A stretch of 64,000 nt of DNA, taken from the NCBI GenBank assembly GCA_002372935.1, contig DFJF01000016.1, positions 1 through 64,000 of the forward strand. Direction: 5' to 3'. Shown one piece after another: positions 35,797-45,591 of the stretch. Made by a program: the position numbers and the translations under genes. Under the pieces are notes generated by a model. It ran no database searches and was not told the origin of the DNA. It saw nothing but the letters and a program-made list of their open reading frames with translations. The DNA is from Clostridiales bacterium UBA3678. Lineage in GTDB: Bacteria > Bacillota > Clostridia > TANB77 > CAG-508. How positions within the stretch are numbered: the first letter of the stretch is position 1; each line of letters opens with the position of its first letter.

Positions 35797-36459
35797 TTAT
35801 TTTGTTACAGAGAAATAATAAAGTCCACAAAAACATTGATTTATTTTAAAATGACTTGATTCCCAACCCTCTGTATATTTTTCATAAGCACTAAATGCCT
35901 CGTCCCAAGTTTTATAATATCCGTGTTCATTTGCTCCATCTCCTGCAATGTGAGTTTTCCCACCATCAACGCAATAGATTTTTTCTTCTTGTTTAGGTGT
36001 AGTTGGTTGTACTTTTTCTTCCTGTTTTGGTGTTTCCTGTTTTACTTCTGCTACACTTTCCTTTGGTTTTTCTTGTTTTGATGTGCCTTCACTTTTTTTT
36101 GCAGTATTTGAATTAGTTTTTGTATTACTTTCTTGTTTTTTACTAGCATTTGAATTACTATTGCTTTGTACTTGAGTTGTTTCATTTTTTTGTTCTTGTT
36201 TTACTTTTTCATCTTGCTCACTTACTTTCGTTTCTTCTACTATTCCCTCTGCTATTTTTTCATCATTTATGATTTTTTCAATTTCCTGTTGATTTTTCTC
36301 TAGTCTTTCCTTTGATTCTTCTGACAAACTTGTATCAATTCTATTTGCTGTACCATTATCTCCCCATTTTTCATTTACCTTTTTCGTGTTGTTAAAACTA
36401 ACTCCCATACCTGTTAATAAAATTATTGCTATAACTATTAATTTTCTCATAACAATCAC
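35797..36459 (-). CDS. Secreted Gln/Lys/Ser-rich protein with a small C-terminal domain
   Basis: The 220-residue product has a signal peptide (MRKLIVIAIILLTGMGVSF). A long low-complexity linker of Lys, Gln, Glu, Ser, Asn and Thr (about 40-155) precedes a compact C-terminal domain with two Cys (KIYCVDGGKTHIAGDGANEH; KINQCFCGLYYFS). It lies upstream of the adhesin. There is no LPXTG-like motif. Function is unknown; it is probably a wall-associated surface protein of the element. Confidence 0.6.
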   Translation of the reverse strand: MIVMRKLIVIAIILLTGMGVSFNNTKKVNEKWGDNGTANRIDTSLSEESKERLEKNQQEIEKIINDEKIAEGIVEETKVSEQDEKVKQEQKNETTQVQSNSNSNASKKQESNTKTNSNTAKKSEGTSKQEKPKESVAEVKQETPKQEEKVQPTTPKQEEKIYCVDGGKTHIAGDGANEHGYYKTWDEAFSAYEKYTEGWESSHFKINQCFCGLYYFSVTK

Positions 36460-36608
36460 TCTCCTTTGTCTTTATTTTAAATGCAAATCAAATTTCAAGC
36501 AAATGTGTGATTATATAATATTTAAATATTTATATATAATATTCCTTTTCAGTTAGTAAATAGCTAGTAATAAGGGGGTAGATTGTAAGGAGGGGGAAAT
36601 AAAAAATC

Positions 36609-36634
36609 GTATATACATTTATTGTTGTATATAC
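36609..36634. other. Palindrome downstream of parB: parS or operator candidate
   Basis: A perfect 9-bp inverted repeat, GTATATACA (36609-36617) and TGTATATAC (36626-36634), lies in the non-coding gap after the ParB stop. ParB-type proteins bind such sites, but it could also be a regulator site for the 220-residue gene. Confidence 0.4.
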
Positions 36635-37559
36635 ATTCTTTGTTATTTCGTATTATCTTTCATATTGTTTATTTTGCCATTGTAACTGATACTTTTGTAA
36701 TAACTTTTCAATTACATTTTGCATTTGTTGCACTGTGTAACCTTTTGGAAAATAGTTTTTTACTTTGTCATAAGTAAACTTCACTTGTTCCTTTTGATTT
36801 GGTTTTTCTTCATCTAAAATATCTTGTATTTTTTCTTCTGTTAATGTTCCTTTTTCACTTTCTTCCCTTAATCTTTTTGCTTGTGGTGTAGATGGTGTTG
36901 CAAGTGATGTTTCCATTGCTTCAAGTAACATATCTTGTTCATTTTTACTTAAATAAGATATTTCTATTGCAGGTGCTAAAGCCATTGTCATATTTTCTTT
37001 ATCTCGCAGATAGTGATTATCAACAAATTGTAATAATTCTGGGATTAGTTCTGTTAATCTTATATATCTTCTAACACTTTCTCTACTTTCTCCCATTTCA
37101 TCAGCAATAACTTCAACTGACAACTTCTGCACAGGTTGTGTAGAAGTTAAATCATTTCTTTTTCCTTGACTTTTTATAGCCTCTAACTTCATTTTGTATG
37201 CAAATGCTCTTTCACTTGGAAGTATTTGCTCTCTTTGTAAGTTACTATCTACCATTATAATTGTTGCCTCATCATCTGTTAAATTTCTGACTATACAAGG
37301 CAATTCCTCTATTTGTGCAAGTTCACAAGCCCTTTTTCTTCTATGTCCAGATACCATTTCATAAGTTCCATCTTCTTTTGGTCTAACTATTGCAGGTACT
37401 AGCACTCCGTGTTCTTTAATACTTTCTACTGTTTCAAACATTTTCTCATCATCTCTTACTTTAAATGGGTGATTTGGAAAATTTGAAATTTCAGTAATTG
37501 AAATCTTTTGTACCTTTTCTAATTTTTGTGCATCTCTTTCTTCTTGACTTGTAAAAAAG

Positions 37560-38509
<950 letters not shown>

Positions 38510-38513
38510 ATGT

Positions 38514-38861
38514 TCAATCATTATATGGTAATACATTTCTTGCCACATAATCTATATATGAATTTTCTGTATCATTAAATTTCTTTTCTTGTGAATAATA
38601 ATCGCTATTTGTTGCTTCTTTTAAGTTTTTTTCTACTGTATTATTTCTTTTTATTTCTTTTTTTTCTTTTCTCTTTTCTTTCCATCTTTCAATATCAATT
38701 TCTTCCAACATTAATTGTAAGCCTGTAACTTCATTTTTGTATCTTCTAATCTCTATCTTTTTCTTTCTTATATTAAGTTCCATTTCTTCAAGTTCTTTAT
38801 TTGCAGAAAATATTTTTAAATTTAATTCTCCAATTTGCTCGGATATTTCTTTTCTTTCCAT
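38514..38861 (-). CDS. Coiled-coil protein, 115 residues
   Basis: Residues 1-75 form a strongly charged coiled coil (EISEQIGELNLKIFSANKEL; KKKIEIRRYKNEVTGLQLML). A polar tail ends YIDYVARNVLPYND. I recognise no family. It lies between the 104-residue gene and parA at the regulatory end of the element. Confidence 0.5.
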   Translation of the reverse strand: MERKEISEQIGELNLKIFSANKELEEMELNIRKKKIEIRRYKNEVTGLQLMLEEIDIERWKEKRKEKKEIKRNNTVEKNLKEATNSDYYSQEKKFNDTENSYIDYVARNVLPYND

Positions 38862-38881
38862 ATATTATCACTTCCATTTCT

Positions 38882-39196
38882 TTATCTATAATCTCTATTA
38901 TACTTTTTCTGTTTGTTCTTTCGTTCTTGTTCTCTCTTAAATTTAGCATAAATATCTGTTGCAATATCTCCGTTATATTCTTTATCTATTGAGATATTAC
39001 CTTTTTCTAAAAACTCTTTTGATAATATAAAATTCCCACTATCTATGAAGTTATATCTTCCCTCTTTATCTTTTCCAACATACATTGCAGTTACTTGTAT
39101 TTTTTTGTCTGCTATAATTGGAATATTAACTGTTAAAAAATCTCCTTGTTGTAAATTCTCTAAATATTTTATTGCATCTTCTTTTTCCATTTTCAT
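38882..39196 (-). CDS. Small element protein, 104 residues, DUF5720-like
   Basis: The product contains GDFLTVNIPIIADKKIQVTA followed by MYVGKDKEGRYNFIDSGNFI, a pattern I associate with a small uncharacterised family (DUF5720) in clostridial elements. The tail is Arg/Lys-rich. The assignment is tentative. It is probably the first gene of the partition operon, since a terminator lies just upstream. Confidence 0.5.
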   Translation of the reverse strand: MKMEKEDAIKYLENLQQGDFLTVNIPIIADKKIQVTAMYVGKDKEGRYNFIDSGNFILSKEFLEKGNISIDKEYNGDIATDIYAKFKREQERKNKQKKYNRDYR

Positions 39197-39214
39197 TCCT
39201 CCTTAATTTTTAAC

Positions 39215-39249
39215 ATAAAAAAAAGAGTCAGATTTTTTATATCTCACTC
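39215..39249 (-). terminator. Rho-independent terminator between the cassette array and the element
   Basis: GAGTGAGAT and ATCTGACTC form a 9-base stem with one mismatch on the minus strand, followed by a run of at least eight T. It insulates the conjugative element from the gene array at 39.4-46.6 kb. Confidence 0.75.
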
Positions 39250-39281
39250 ATCATAAACCTATTAAATTTTTAATTTTTTTC

Positions 39282-39431
39282 TCATTTTTTATCAAAATAT
39301 GCAAAAAGTCTAATTGCAAAAATGCTTATTTTATGCAGGTTTGAGGTTGGTTTTGCTAAATTCCGTCTCGCCCAGTTGATACTTGTACTTGCACAACTTT
39401 TTTTATTTTTATTTTTATCTAAATTTTTCAT
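39282..39431 (-). repeat. Leader-ORF element, copy C
   Basis: A possible 49-residue ORF starts at ATG 39431, within 4 bases of the previous gene's stop, with the ribosome site GGAAGTGAT. It shares with the other copies a motif beginning AACTGG-GA and an A+T-rich end, and shares AACCTCAA(A)CTGC-ATAAAATAA with copy A. It is degenerate and probably not a functional protein. Confidence 0.45.
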
Positions 39432-39434
39432 ATA

Positions 39435-40004
39435 TTAAATCACTTCCTTTTTTGCTATAATATTATAAAAATGCCACTTCTTATTATCTGATTCTCTAGT
39501 ATATTCAATTTCATCTAGTTTTAAAATTATATATCTTTTTAAATACGCTTTTACTTCTTCCATTGTAAATGTATTAATTAATTTATTATCTTTCCAGCCG
39601 TCTCTATCTCCAAATAATTGTCCCACAAAATATCCATTTACATTTATTGAATTATAAATCTTGTCCCATAATTCGTCAAAATGTTCTGGATTACAAAATG
39701 GTATACTAAAAAAGGCTGTTACAGCATCTGCACTCTCAAGTCTAACTGATTCAAAACTTTGCTCAGAAAAAGATATATTTTCTTTTTCTTTATCATTTAA
39801 TCTATTTAATATGAATTCTTTATTCAGCTGTCTATCTATTGCAGTTACTTCTAATCCGTTTTTTAACATATATACTGTTTCATTTCCGCTTCCACATCCT
39901 AAATCAATAGCATCTTTAATTTTATAGTTGTTTAAAAAATAAATTAATAATTTGCACACATCATTGTTATATGTTCTATTTTGATAATTTGTCCAATCTT
40001 TCAT
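39435..40004 (-). CDS. Class I SAM-dependent methyltransferase (TehB-like)
   Basis: The 189-residue product has SAM motif I DAIDLGCGSGNETVYMLKNG, motif II acidic VTAIDRQ, and DAVTAFFSIPFCNPEHFDEL with GYFVGQLFGDRDG. The pattern is close to TehB-type methyltransferases, but the substrate is unknown. It lies at the end of the accessory array, after a decayed serine recombinase. Confidence 0.8.
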   Translation of the reverse strand: MKDWTNYQNRTYNNDVCKLLIYFLNNYKIKDAIDLGCGSGNETVYMLKNGLEVTAIDRQLNKEFILNRLNDKEKENISFSEQSFESVRLESADAVTAFFSIPFCNPEHFDELWDKIYNSINVNGYFVGQLFGDRDGWKDNKLINTFTMEEVKAYLKRYIILKLDEIEYTRESDNKKWHFYNIIAKKEVI

Positions 40005-40014
40005 TATTCACACC

Positions 40015-41220
40015 TTATTTTTTCTTATATTCTATTTTTATCGAACCATCTTGATTTAAATATATCATATTTATTAAATCAAAAATATACTTTCTATTTA
40101 ATTTATCTATTTTTTTAGCTCTTCTATTATTTATTTCTGTAATAACTTTTTCCTCTAAAATATCTTTTCTTACTGTATGTTTATTATTACATCCTCTTTT
40201 TCTTACATGTGATGAACATGCATAATATGTATATTCTTTACTCTTTCTAATAGTCAAGTTACTATCACATTCTGTACATTTCACATATCCTGAAAAGATA
40301 TCATATTCATTATTTGAATTTACTTTTACAGAACGCTTAATTATATCTTGTACTTTTTCAAAATGTTCTTTACTTATTATTTTCATGTGATTATTCTTTG
40401 TAATTATTAACTCATCTTCTTTTATTTTCACAAATTTATGATTTTTGAAACTAATTCGTTTTCGCTTTTGTTGAATTAAGTCTCCTACATATACTTTATT
40501 ATTTAGAATTCCAGTAATCATACTAGTATTCCACTTTCTTGCCTTCATTTGTATTTTTAATATGTTCCATCGGAGTTCTAATTTCTTTTTGATTTAAAAT
40601 ATCTACGATTTCATTTTTACTTAAGCCGTTTTCTATACTATCAAATATCATTTTTACATTTTTAGCTGCTTCTGTGTCAATAATTATTTTATTTTTTTCA
40701 TATCTTGATTTTTTATATCCATATGGTGCATAAGAAGTTACAAATTCACCATTTACTTTTTTAGTAGTTAATGCCGTTTTTACTTTATTAGATATATCTC
40801 TTGGATAGTTTTCATTATAAATATTAAGTAATCCTTTTAATAAATAACTATCTTCTTCATCATTTAGTCCATCTATATTATCATTAATTGAAATAAGCTT
40901 TACATCATATAATGGTAAAATAGAATCAAGTAATTCTCCTACTTCAATATAGTTTCTACCTAATCTTGATAAATCTTTAACTATTACTATATCAACCTTT
41001 TTATTTGATATATCTTTTAACATTCTTTTTAGCTCTGGTCTATCAAAGTTTGTCCCGCTATAGCCATTATCTACATAGTAATTGTATATCTTCATATCTT
41101 CTTTATCTTTAATGTAATAGCCTATTAAATCTTTTTGATTTGCTATGCTATTTACTTCTTTTTCTTTCTTAGAAATTCTAATATATGCAGCTACTCTTAA
41201 TTTTGATATTTTAAATCACT
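40015..41220 (-). pseudogene. Serine recombinase, decayed
   Basis: The N-terminal catalytic part (LRVAAYIRISKKEKE with the catalytic Ser, then NSIANQKDLIGYYIK) has no ATG; its GGAG ribosome site is followed by ATA. The coding sequence continues in NGYSGTNFDRPELKRMLKDI and IVKDLSRLGRNYIEVGELLD. At about 40535-40545 one extra A after GGC breaks the frame; removing it gives NEGRKWNTSMITGIL. The C-terminal half has a recombinase zinc ribbon (CTECDSNLTIRKSKEY). The break is not at CGG, unlike those in the element. It was probably the integrase of an earlier insertion. Confidence 0.8.
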
Positions 41221-41225
41221 CCTTA

Positions 41226-41831
41226 TTAATTTTTAACACTATTAGCTATAAATTCAACAACATCATTTTCGTCTTCTTGTAACATTGCTTTATCTTCTTC
41301 AGTTATATCTGTAAAATATTTATTTAACTTTTTATTTATAGATATTGTATTTAATGGATAACCTGGATTTATTTTATTTGAAGGTTTGTCTACCATATAA
41401 AAGTCTTCTTTACTCCATGTATAGGTGCTTACTTTTCCATTATTGATAACAGCCATTCCATATACCCACCTACATGTTAGTTTTCCTTTAGTTCCATATT
41501 CCTTAACAAGATCAACATAATGATCTATCATTTCTTCATCATTAAGTCTTTTTCCATTCACACGTCTTACATACATACCTGGTTGCTTTTCTTCTGGAAC
41601 ATTTTCCAAATATAAATTATCATCCATTGCAAATACTGGAATATTTGTAATTTTTGAATATGCTCTAGCTTTAATTAACGCATTTTCTATTGCATCTTTG
41701 CCATTCTCTTCTACTTCTATCTCTGTGTTAATATCTTTTAATGTTATTACTTCAATTCCTTTTTCTTGTAATCCTCTTGAAAATCTTTTGGCCTTTGTCT
41801 CATTTCCTGTTGCAAATAATACTCTTTTCAT
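41226..41831 (-). CDS. Ham1/RdgB-like non-canonical purine NTP pyrophosphatase
   Basis: The 201-residue product has the Ham1 start RVLFATGNETKAKRFSRGLQ, then EENGKDAIENALIKARAY and FAMDDNLYLENVPEEKQPG, where DD replaces the usual D-S/T. Family members hydrolyse dITP/XTP to keep the nucleotide pool clean. The C-terminal region (KINPGYPLNTISI) departs from the usual SHRG, so specificity may differ. It lies four bases after a UDG-like gene. Confidence 0.75.
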   Translation of the reverse strand: MKRVLFATGNETKAKRFSRGLQEKGIEVITLKDINTEIEVEENGKDAIENALIKARAYSKITNIPVFAMDDNLYLENVPEEKQPGMYVRRVNGKRLNDEEMIDHYVDLVKEYGTKGKLTCRWVYGMAVINNGKVSTYTWSKEDFYMVDKPSNKINPGYPLNTISINKKLNKYFTDITEEDKAMLQEDENDVVEFIANSVKN

Positions 41832-41835
41832 TATA

Positions 41836-42522
41836 TCATTTCCTTTCTATATTTTTCATAATCCATTTTATATCTTCTATAGATTTTTCTATATTAAATA
41901 TTCCATTACCTACTGGATAGTAAACTGGAAAAACTTTATATACATCATTATTAATTTTCAAATCATGACTTATTTTCCTATTTTCAGATACTGATATTTT
42001 TTTATTAAGCATAATTGAACTTACCTGATTTCCAAATGTAACTATTACTTTTGGTTTTATTATATCTATTTCCTCAAATAATAAATCTAAATACTGCTTT
42101 AATACATCATCTGATAATGGTCTTGCATCTATCTGTGTACATTTTCCTAAATTAGTTATAAATACTTTGTTTCTTTCAATTTCATCATATACGTAATCGC
42201 AGAAATCATAGTCCCATTCTTTAGGTTTCTTTTCCAAAATTTTATTATATGTATCATTACTTAATAAATCCACTTTATTAAATAACTTCCAAATATTTTT
42301 TGTTCCAAGCCAAGGTGATTTTCTACCTCTCCAAGATTTATCACTTGCAATATTTCTACCAGTTGGATTCATAAATACAAAACATATATCTGGATTATTT
42401 TCACATCCTCCATTATATATAGAATCTAATTCTTTTGCTCCATATTTTTTCTGTAATTTATCGTATTCTATCTTTAAATCTTCTATTTTTCTTGTTTTAT
42501 TTTTTTCTTTTAATTTATTCAT
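41836..42522 (-). CDS. Uracil-DNA glycosylase-family protein
   Basis: The 228-residue product has CFVFMNPTGRNIASDKSWRG, then RKSPWLGTKNIWKLFN, KVFITNLGKCTQIDARPLSD and PKVIVTFGNQVSSIMLN, which fit the UDG superfamily (motif 1 M-N-P-T-G). The late HPSP-like motif is modified to PVYYPVGNG. It would excise uracil or a related base, or bind it without excision. It is co-translated with the Ham1-like gene. Confidence 0.65.
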   Translation of the reverse strand: MNKLKEKNKTRKIEDLKIEYDKLQKKYGAKELDSIYNGGCENNPDICFVFMNPTGRNIASDKSWRGRKSPWLGTKNIWKLFNKVDLLSNDTYNKILEKKPKEWDYDFCDYVYDEIERNKVFITNLGKCTQIDARPLSDDVLKQYLDLLFEEIDIIKPKVIVTFGNQVSSIMLNKKISVSENRKISHDLKINNDVYKVFPVYYPVGNGIFNIEKSIEDIKWIMKNIERK

Positions 42523-42525
42523 ATT

Positions 42526-42645
42526 TTAATCTCCAATTATTTTTATCAAATTACGAAAGTTAAAAAATATTGATTTTTCAGTAAATTTCAAAAGTTTTCT
42601 ATTTGCCACACTATCCCAGTTTATATTAGTTTTATTTTCATTCAT
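42526..42645 (-). repeat. Leader-ORF element, copy E
   Basis: A 39-residue ORF starts at ATG 42645, with GGAAGTGAT upstream. Its peptide NENKTNINWDSVANRKLL matches copy D (ENKTNINWDSGAYRKLF) almost residue for residue. The stop is 4 bases before the UDG-like start, so it could couple translation. Confidence 0.6.
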
Positions 42646-42669
42646 TTATATCACTTCCTTCTTATAAAT

Positions 42670-43284
42670 CTATTTAGGAATTCCATATCTTGCCAAATGG
42701 CCATTTTTATAGTTTACATCACTTGTAACATCTTTTATAACCCATTTTGGTTCTTTATATTCTCTACTTTCTTTTTCTGTTTTAAATTCAATTTCCATAT
42801 ATGCTAGACCATCTAATTCTCCATGAAAAATATCTATTGCAATTAGTTGTCCATCTGCATAAAATTGATATCTTGTTTTATTAATTGTTGTTCCTTCTTG
42901 TTTCTTTACCAAGTTATCATATTGTTCTTTTGTTATATCTATATTTACTTCATCTCTAATTAAGCCATCAATACTCATATTATTTTTCATTGTAAATTCA
43001 AATGATTGTCCGTTATTATAATCCCTTACTCTCATTTCAGGATCAAAGCATAAGTATGTTTGTTTTATTTCAAATTTCTGTACATCACTATCATTTAAAT
43101 TATATGGTATGTCTTCCCTTTTTATCAGCCATTTTCTTTCTATTTCCTTATCATCTGATAAGATTTCAGTGATTCTTTGTTCATATTTTACAGCTTTATA
43201 TATTTTTCTTCCAACATATATTATTGTAAAAACTCCTATTATTATTAATATACTAATAACTATTATTTTTATATACTTATTCAT
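42670..43284 (-). CDS. Membrane-anchored CYTH-domain protein
   Basis: The 204-residue product has an N-terminal membrane helix (about 5-27) and a CYTH domain: KEIERKWLI (ExExK) at about 45, YLCFDPEMRVRDYNNG, FEFTMKNN, a second acidic cluster VNIDITKEQYDNL and a C-terminal AYMEIEFKTEKESREY. CYTH proteins act on triphosphates or polyphosphate. The membrane anchor is unusual for the family. Confidence 0.8.
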   Translation of the reverse strand: MNKYIKIIVISILIIIGVFTIIYVGRKIYKAVKYEQRITEILSDDKEIERKWLIKREDIPYNLNDSDVQKFEIKQTYLCFDPEMRVRDYNNGQSFEFTMKNNMSIDGLIRDEVNIDITKEQYDNLVKKQEGTTINKTRYQFYADGQLIAIDIFHGELDGLAYMEIEFKTEKESREYKEPKWVIKDVTSDVNYKNGHLARYGIPK

Positions 43285-43355
43285 ATTTTACTCCTTTACT
43301 TTTACACCATTTTTATTAAAAATGTAAAAATCTCAATGTCAAAAAATCAGTATTT

Positions 43356-43439
43356 TCAATGGTTTGAATGTATTTTTCCTAAAATCCCCGTATCGCACTG
43401 AATCCTTGTACTTAGCAACTTTTCTTTTTTATCTTCCAT
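43356..43439 (-). repeat. Leader-ORF element, copy B
   Basis: A 27-residue ORF (MEDKKEKLLSTRIQCDTG...) starts 17 bases after the GNAT stop. The TGCGATA core and the following GATTTTTTGACATTGAGA block align with copy A. It is degenerate. Confidence 0.4.
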
Positions 43440-43455
43440 ATTACTCACTTTCCTT

Positions 43456-43869
43456 CTATTTATTTAAAATCATTCCATATCCTAAATCAGCATCAATTCT
43501 TTTTATAAATCCAAATTTTTCATAAAATTCTTCTCTATTTTTTGAAGCTCCTAGATATACTCTTAAATCAGGATTTTCTTGTTTAATTTCATTTATTTTC
43601 TCTAATAATTTATTCATTATCATGGTTCCTATTTTATTACCTTGATATTCTGGTTTTACCATAATATCTTGTATATACAAAAAACATATCGTATCTCCTA
43701 TTATTCTTCCATACCCAACAATCTTATTATCATCATAAGCACTTACTGAATAAAATGTATTATCTAATGCTTTTTGTGTAATATTATCATCATATGCTCC
43801 CCAGCCAACATCATCATATAATAAATTAAATTCTTCTACGCTTTTTATATTTTCTTTAATATTTATCAT
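43456..43869 (-). CDS. GNAT-family N-acetyltransferase, 137 residues
   Basis: A short GNAT with VSAYDDNKIVGYGRIIGDTI, then LYIQDIMVKPEYQGNKIGTM (acetyl-CoA loop QGNKIG) and FYEKFGFIKR. The substrate is unknown. It resembles YjgM- or Ats1-type small acetyltransferases. It is one of the single-gene cassettes flanked by leader-ORF elements. Confidence 0.85.
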   Translation of the reverse strand: MINIKENIKSVEEFNLLYDDVGWGAYDDNITQKALDNTFYSVSAYDDNKIVGYGRIIGDTICFLYIQDIMVKPEYQGNKIGTMIMNKLLEKINEIKQENPDLRVYLGASKNREEFYEKFGFIKRIDADLGYGMILNK

Positions 43870-43905
43870 TTAAATTCTCCCTCTATACTAAATACAAAAA
43901 AATCT

Positions 43906-44010
43906 CTAATCCAAAAAGTGAGTGTTTTCAATGCTTTTAAGGAACTTTCTATAAATTATTTTATCGCAGTTGAGGTTGATTTTGTGATAACTATTATTTT
44001 CTTTCTCCAT
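43906..44010 (-). repeat. Leader-ORF element, copy A
   Basis: A 34-residue ORF (MEKENNSYHKINLNCDKI...) starts 14 bases after the recombinase remnant. AACCTCAACTGCGATAAAATAA matches copy C closely at the DNA level. It precedes the GNAT gene. Confidence 0.5.
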
Positions 44011-44024
44011 TTACATCTACTCCT

Positions 44025-44580
44025 TTACTTGAAATTTACTATTACCTCTTTATTTTGAGATATAATAATACTGTCTATGTTTTTTAATAAAATATCTCTT
44101 GTTAGATTATCTATTTTATTCCATTTGAATTTTTTATTTAGCTCTTCTAAAACTATTTCCGTTAATTTATCTTTTCTAATTGAATGACTTGTACATGAAC
44201 CATTTCTTACATATGAAGTACAATAATAATATTCATAATTCTTTACTTTTCTTAAAGTAAAAGAGCTTCTACAATTTGCACACTTCAAAAAGCTATAAAA
44301 TAAATTTTTTTTCTTTATTATTTCTAGCAGATTTATTTTTATTTAGTATTTCTTGTACTTCATCAAACTTTTCTTTTTATATAATAGGTTTATGATGATT
44401 TTCAGTTATTATCCATTCATCCCTATTTGTATTAATAAGTTTATGAGAACGATAATTTTCAACCTTTTTCTTTCCTTGTATTAAAGCTCCGGTATATACT
44501 CTATTTTGAAGTATTACATTAATCATCTCTTGGATCTTTTAAATATCCATATGTAGCAGTTGTACCAATAAATTCTCCAT
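44025..44580 (-). pseudogene. Serine recombinase C-terminal remnant
   Basis: Only the C-terminal half survives. NRVYTGALIQGKKKVENYRS, HKLINTNRDEWIITENHHKP and then in-frame stops lead to an intact stretch of zinc ribbon, CANCRSSFTLRKVKNYEYYY. The catalytic domain is missing. It is related to the decayed recombinase at 40-41 kb, so the array was probably built by repeated insertion of such elements. Confidence 0.8.
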
Positions 44581-44584
44581 TACC

Positions 44585-45430
44585 TTACTCCTCTTTATTT
44601 CTATTTCCTAATAATTTTATTTTTTCGGCATTATTTAATATCTCTAATTGATATTTTGCAATTTTATTTAAAATTTCAAATCTTTCTTCTTTATTCTTTC
44701 CTTCTTTTATTAATTCAGCATTATGTGATTCTAAATTTGATAATACTGTTAATTCATTTATTGAAGCATAATCTCTAACATTTGAGTTTTTAGCTAACTC
44801 TGGATTCAGCTCTCTCCACTTTTTAGCAGTTGTATTGAATATAATTACATTTAAAATATCTGCTTCTTCAGCATACTTTAACCACTCTCTATTTTTATAA
44901 TAATCATTGTCTGGCAATATATAATTTTTTATTGCATCAGTATGTATTAAATAATTATTTTTTGTTAATAGTCTTTTAACATCCCACTCTCTGTTTTGAT
45001 TTTCAATTTCTTTTAATCTTTCAAACTCTCTTATTAAATATAGTTTAAACACAGGACTTATTGCAGAAGCAAATTCAAAAGCAATATCTTTATGAGCATA
45101 AGTTCCACCATATTTACCCATTTTAGAATATATTCCTATTGCATTTGTCCTTTCGCACCATTCTGTGACACTAGGTGTAAATGTTAATAATCCAACTTGT
45201 TTTTTAAAGTGTTCAGATTCGAACACTTTAAAATTAGGATTGTATATTTGTTCCCATGTAGTCAAAAAATCTAATGTGCTTCTATTACGTAACCAATTTC
45301 TTATAACATCCGCTGCTCGTGATTTATCACTTTTAGCTTTGGCTATGTCTGAAATACAAATATAATCTTTTTCGTGTACATTAGTAACATTTATTTTAAT
45401 ATCCTGAACTTCTATTATTTTATTTGACAT
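44585..45430 (-). CDS. KilA-N domain protein
   Basis: The 281-residue product has a KilA-N domain at about 20-125: ICISDIAKAKSDKSRAADVI, NWLRNRSTLDFLTTWEQIYN and AIGIYSKMGKYGGTYAHKDI, AFEFASAISPVFKLYLIREF. A helical C-terminal region follows (KYQLEILNNAEKIKLLGN). KilA-N proteins are typical of phages and mobile elements and bind DNA; the precise role is unknown. Confidence 0.85.
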   Translation of the reverse strand: MSNKIIEVQDIKINVTNVHEKDYICISDIAKAKSDKSRAADVIRNWLRNRSTLDFLTTWEQIYNPNFKVFESEHFKKQVGLLTFTPSVTEWCERTNAIGIYSKMGKYGGTYAHKDIAFEFASAISPVFKLYLIREFERLKEIENQNREWDVKRLLTKNNYLIHTDAIKNYILPDNDYYKNREWLKYAEEADILNVIIFNTTAKKWRELNPELAKNSNVRDYASINELTVLSNLESHNAELIKEGKNKEERFEILNKIAKYQLEILNNAEKIKLLGNRNKEE

Positions 45431-45470
45431 ATATTCACATCCTTTTTTTTATTTATTTCTTTATCTTTTA

Positions 45471-45575
45471 CTAAATTATGCAAGATGTATTTTTTTGGAA
45501 GTCGCTTATATCAACAGTTATGAAAAGTTTTCTATATGCCCCACTATCCCAGTTTATATTAGTTTTATTTTCCAT
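45471..45575 (-). repeat. Leader-ORF element, copy D
   Basis: A 34-residue ORF (MENKTNINWDSGAYRKLF...) starts 17 bases after the HD-gene stop with GGAAGTGATATAG before the ATG, nearly identical to copy E in ribosome site and first 17 codons. Confidence 0.6.
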
Positions 45576-45591
45576 CTATATCACTTCCATT

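Noticed and set aside
40523..40548. The recombinase break as a thirteenth CGG shift.
   Set aside because: The local sequence has no CGG; the best repair is removal of one A, and the gene has also lost its start.
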